From JALOOE01 sp964423545 (lineage in GTDB: Bacteria > Chloroflexota > Anaerolineae > CG2-30-64-16), in the NCBI GenBank assembly GCA_964423545.1, contig CAYRFV010000133.1, positions 1 to 14,264 on the forward strand: a DNA stretch of 14,264 nucleotides. Reading direction: 5' to 3'. The position numbers and the translations under genes are program-made. Under the pieces are notes generated by a model. The model was not told where the DNA came from. It worked only from the letters and a program-made list of their open reading frames with translations, and made no database searches. Below, in pieces: positions 13,794-14,264 of this stretch (position 1 is its first letter; every line of letters starts with the position of its first letter).

Positions 13794-14264
13794 GTGATTC
13801 GTGCGTTCGGCCTGACCGACATTCTGCTGATGCGAAACCTCCAGCGGCGGAGCGCCACCCTGGCGATTGAGCACACTCTGACGCATCCGCGCGACCCTCT
13901 CTGGATTGCGCTGACGTCGCCCTGGCCGTGGGCCGGATTGGGCATCGCGACCTATGTCCTCAACGAATGGGACGTGGGCAATAGACTCTGCGGCTTCGCG
14001 CAGTTGATGAAGCGGGCGACGCGGCCCGAGGCCGATGTGCTTCACCTGGCGCCGGCGCTGCCGGCAGGCGCCACACGAGATCCTGCGTCGGAAGACATCT
14101 GGCACAAGCTGCTCTCGCACTGTGTCTCATCGGCGGCTGGACATGGCCTTCAGCGCATCTTTGCCAGCATCTCGGATGGCGGTCCGGAAGAGGAGTGCTT
14201 GAAGGACACCGGTTTCAGCCTGTATGCGCGCGAAATGATCTTCCGGCTGGCAGTGGTTCCACAG
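13794..14264 (+). CDS. GNAT-like N-acetyltransferase-fold protein, 3'-truncated by the window edge
   Basis: The frame is open from GTG 13794 to the end of the window (157 codons). It begins VIRAFGLTDILLMRNLQRRS, typical of the first strand and helix of GNAT proteins (I-R-x-x-x-x-x-D). It ends with C-L-K-D-T-GFSLYAREMIFRL, which resembles the last helix and strand of a GNAT domain, where GF precedes the final strand. A clear acetyl-CoA-binding Q/R-x-x-G-x-G/A loop is not seen, so catalytic activity is doubtful. The start was chosen because AGGAG (13783-13787) lies 6 bases before the GTG; an in-frame GTG at 13761 is an alternative. A longer open frame on the opposite strand is a codon-bias shadow. 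A further domain may lie beyond the window. Confidence 0.62.
   Translation, partial: MIRAFGLTDILLMRNLQRRSATLAIEHTLTHPRDPLWIALTSPWPWAGLGIATYVLNEWDVGNRLCGFAQLMKRATRPEADVLHLAPALPAGATRDPASEDIWHKLLSHCVSSAAGHGLQRIFASISDGGPEEECLKDTGFSLYAREMIFRLAVVPQ

Noticed and set aside
13392..14120. 242-codon minus-strand open frame covering the cold-shock gene and the GNAT-like gene
   Set aside because: It overlaps a certain cold-shock gene and its terminator; the plus strand has matching promoters and ribosome sites.

Overview
The window is high-GC bacterial DNA with compact gene spacing, clear AGGAGG-type ribosome binding sites and sigma70-like promoters. The gene content (two GlgC paralogues in tandem, a SERCA-type P-type ATPase, a CooC-type ATPase, two MerR/B12-binding CarH-like regulators, a Crp/Fnr protein, a LON-domain protein, a cold-shock protein and a GNAT-like protein ending FSLYAREMIFRL) suggests a member of the Chloroflexota or a relative. 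This is inference from gene style only; no rRNA or marker gene is present.

Layout. 1-903: 3' part of an M19 dipeptidase (+). 1034-1995: promoter and haem O synthase ctaB (+). 2004-2577: a small gene graveyard with the first ~95 codons of an aquaporin and the first ~70 codons of a secreted family-3 solute-binding/ionotropic-receptor-like protein, both frameshifted, followed by a 32-bp near-palindrome. 2634-8134: three minus-strand genes, transcribed ATPase > glgC (catalytic type) > glgC paralogue (lacks key catalytic residues). 8135-8517: divergent promoter region. 8518-10269: cooC-like gene and first CarH-like gene, probably one operon. 10270-11457: terminator, a consensus promoter with 11-bp repeats, and a second CarH-like gene. 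11452-12396: a three-unit palindromic array, promoter, crp/fnr-type regulator and terminator. 12483-13172: stand-alone LON N-terminal domain protein. 13173-13683: repeats, promoter, long leader, cold-shock gene and strong terminator. 13700-14264: promoter and start of a GNAT-like gene that runs off the window.

How it may work together. The most notable region is 9316-12304: two complete B12-photoreceptor-type repressors followed by a Crp/Fnr regulator without an obvious cAMP pocket. This recalls the Thermus thermophilus LitR/CarH-LdrP light cascade, but with a duplicated photoreceptor. The second CarH gene has ACA-centred 11-bp direct repeats that run into its -35 box, where CarH-type operators lie, so autoregulation by light and adenosylcobalamin is a testable prediction. 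The first CarH gene is tied to a CooC-type metal-insertion ATPase instead, which could put it under different control. The second theme is glycogen synthesis: one GlgC keeps the Arg and Lys needed for catalysis and the other has lost both at the exactly equivalent positions, suggesting a catalytic/regulatory subunit pair like plant ADP-glucose pyrophosphorylase or Firmicute GlgC/GlgD.
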